From: an uncultured bacterium
Lineage (GTDB): Bacteria; Bacillota; Clostridia; Lachnospirales; Lachnospiraceae
Reading direction: 5' to 3'
Assembly: GCA_947086625.1 (NCBI GenBank)
Contig: CAMTZV010000113.1
Location: 1 to 5,864, forward strand
DNA: 5,864 nucleotides
Shown: positions 5,374 to 5,864 of the stretch, piece after piece
Numbering within the stretch: position 1 is the first letter of the stretch
How the letters are laid out: the number at the start of each line of letters is the position of its first letter
Notes under the pieces: generated by a model
The model's database searches: none
Seen by the model: the letters and a program-made list of their open reading frames with translations, nothing else
What the model was told of the DNA's origin: nothing
Translations under genes and position numbers: made by a program

Positions 5374-5390
5374 ACCGTCAATAACCTCCC
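5374..5390 (-). promoter_or_regulatory. Ribosome binding site of nrdD
   Basis: GGGAGG (5385-5390, minus strand) stands 11 nt before ATG at 5371-5373. The spacing is a little long, but the upstream in-frame ATG at 5395-5397 has only a weak GAAGAAAC, and starting there would put GGGAGG inside the gene. Confidence 0.62.
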
Positions 5391-5424
5391 GGCCCATGTT
5401 TCTTCAAAAACGTCGCTGAAATCC

Positions 5425-5453
5425 ATTGTACAAGATATTGTAGGGAGTGTCAA
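5425..5453 (-). promoter_or_regulatory. Sigma-A-type promoter of nrdD
   Basis: On the minus strand a perfect -35 TTGACA (5453-5448) and a -10 TACAAT (5430-5425, one mismatch) are separated by exactly 17 bp. Transcription would start near 5418, giving a leader of about 45 nt before nrdD. This is the best promoter match in the window. Confidence 0.8.
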
Positions 5454-5474
5454 CAATGGATACAACATATTTAT
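5429..5474. promoter_or_regulatory. Candidate NrdR box pair over the nrdD promoter
   Basis: On the plus strand TACAAGATATTGTA (5429-5442) and TACAACATATTTAT (5461-5474) match at 10 of 14 positions, and their starts are 32 bp apart, about three helical turns. The first is nearly palindromic, overlaps one base of the -10 and fills most of the spacer; the second is just upstream of the -35. Paired AT-rich palindromes near three turns apart are the arrangement known for NrdR, the zinc/ATP-cone repressor of ribonucleotide reductase genes. The assignment rests on layout and location; a clostridial consensus could not be compared here. Confidence 0.5.
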
Positions 5475-5490
5475 TTTTTCAGCACTTTGA

Positions 5491-5530
5491 ACAAAATATG
5501 CGGCAGAGACATCCGCTGCCTCCGCCGCAT
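5491..5530 (-). terminator. Intrinsic terminator after the PepSY gene
   Basis: Read on the minus strand, ATGCGGCGGAG (5530-5520) pairs with CTCTGCCGCAT (5508-5498), 11 bp including one G-U wobble. The loop is 11 nt, followed by ATTTTGT (5497-5491). It begins 24 nt past the PepSY stop codon. The U-tract is short but the stem is GC-rich. It separates the PepSY gene from nrdD. Confidence 0.68.
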
Positions 5531-5554
5531 TCGTTTTCCTCTGTCCAGCCACTG

Positions 5555-5864
5555 TCAATCGTCGATATCCATCTCGAGAATCTTTCCGGTCTTTGCATCG
5601 ATCGTAAACTCGTACTCCAGGCCGTCCTTCAGCAGCTCCACCTCATAGACCATCCGCCCGTCGTCCTCGTCGAGCTTCGCCTTTAACACGGTTGCGCCCG
5701 GAACCTCTTTTAACGCGATGCTCTTCGCCCTGTCCAGACCGATATAGCTGTTCTGACCGCCGGTTTTTGCGGGAACGAGCTTCCATTCATATTTCAGAAG
5801 CTGACCCGTCCTCGCATGGAATTCCAGCTTGAACTTTTTATTGTTCGTCTCCATTTTGACCTTG
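5555..5864 (-). CDS. PepSY-domain protein, C-terminal part (5' end outside window)
   Basis: The last 102 residues of a protein that continues past the right edge: the frame is open to the edge (KVK before METNN), so the ATG at 5852-5854 is internal, not a start. Two PepSY-type units are visible. The end of one has the strand-rich KFKLEFHARTGQLLKYEW with the A-x-T-G turn. A complete one runs from YIGLDRAKSIALKEVPGATV through MVYEVELLKDGLEYEFTIDA to the TGKILE turn before the stop. PepSY units of extracytoplasmic proteins are thought to inhibit peptidases or otherwise bind proteins at the cell surface. An N-terminal signal or membrane anchor would be outside the window. An intrinsic terminator follows. 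Confidence 0.83.
   Translation of the reverse strand, partial: KVKMETNNKKFKLEFHARTGQLLKYEWKLVPAKTGGQNSYIGLDRAKSIALKEVPGATVLKAKLDEDDGRMVYEVELLKDGLEYEFTIDAKTGKILEMDIDD

Noticed and set aside
5852..5854. ATG as the start of a complete 99-residue PepSY protein
   Set aside because: The frame is open to the window edge and the residues around this ATG lie within a PepSY beta-strand region, so the gene is almost certainly cut by the window edge.

Overview
The window looks like a chromosomal segment of an anaerobic, gut-type Firmicute of the Clostridia, most likely Lachnospiraceae. This is inferred from the class III (oxygen-sensitive) ribonucleotide reductase, the remnant of a PD-(D/E)XK 'Rpn/transposase-like' gene of the kind scattered through Lachnospiraceae genomes, the AGGAG/GGGAGG ribosome binding sites and the sigma-A-type promoters. 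No single gene fixes the species. Every gene recognised reads on the minus strand, so gene order runs from high to low coordinates.

Right end (5864 to 5490): the C-terminal part of a PepSY-domain protein, closed by an intrinsic terminator. Next (5474 to 5373): a compact control region for nrdD with a near-consensus promoter (TTGACA-N17-TACAAT). Two similar TACAA-type boxes 32 bp apart (candidate NrdR sites) and a perfect 9-bp inverted repeat lie over it. nrdD (5373 to 3169) encodes a 734-residue anaerobic ribonucleoside-triphosphate reductase with ATP cone, active-site cysteines, zinc-binding cysteines and glycyl-radical motif. It is followed by a small DUF3006-like gene (3130 to 2927) and an internally deleted Rpn-family pseudogene (2923 to 2529). 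The unit ends in a hairpin with a T-tract near 2441-2493. No nrdG activase gene is present in the window.

Middle (2497 to 792): a 146-bp MITE-like palindromic element (2295-2440) has 14-bp terminal inverted repeats, three internal stem-loops and a 9-bp direct duplication. It sits in the T-tract of the terminator and in the leader of a secreted M14 zinc carboxypeptidase gene (2261 to 792). That protein has a signal peptide, an Asn/Pro/Asp repeat linker, a fibronectin-III-like domain and a complete catalytic domain. A second, truncated relative of the element (648-733) lies just past the 3' end of this gene in the same orientation. The two copies share stem architecture although the sequence of one stem has changed completely.

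Left end (607 to 1): a visibly AT-rich toxin-antitoxin pair, antitoxin first, with its own promoter. The RelE/ParE-type toxin starts at TTG inside the antitoxin gene. A further open frame overlaps the toxin's end and leaves the window. The change in base composition suggests this end was acquired separately from the GC-richer nrdD/carboxypeptidase region.

The genes do not form one pathway: PepSY protein, nrdD unit, carboxypeptidase and toxin-antitoxin pair are separate transcription units. The most unusual content is the structured repeat family and the fossil of a mobile-type gene between nrdD and the carboxypeptidase.
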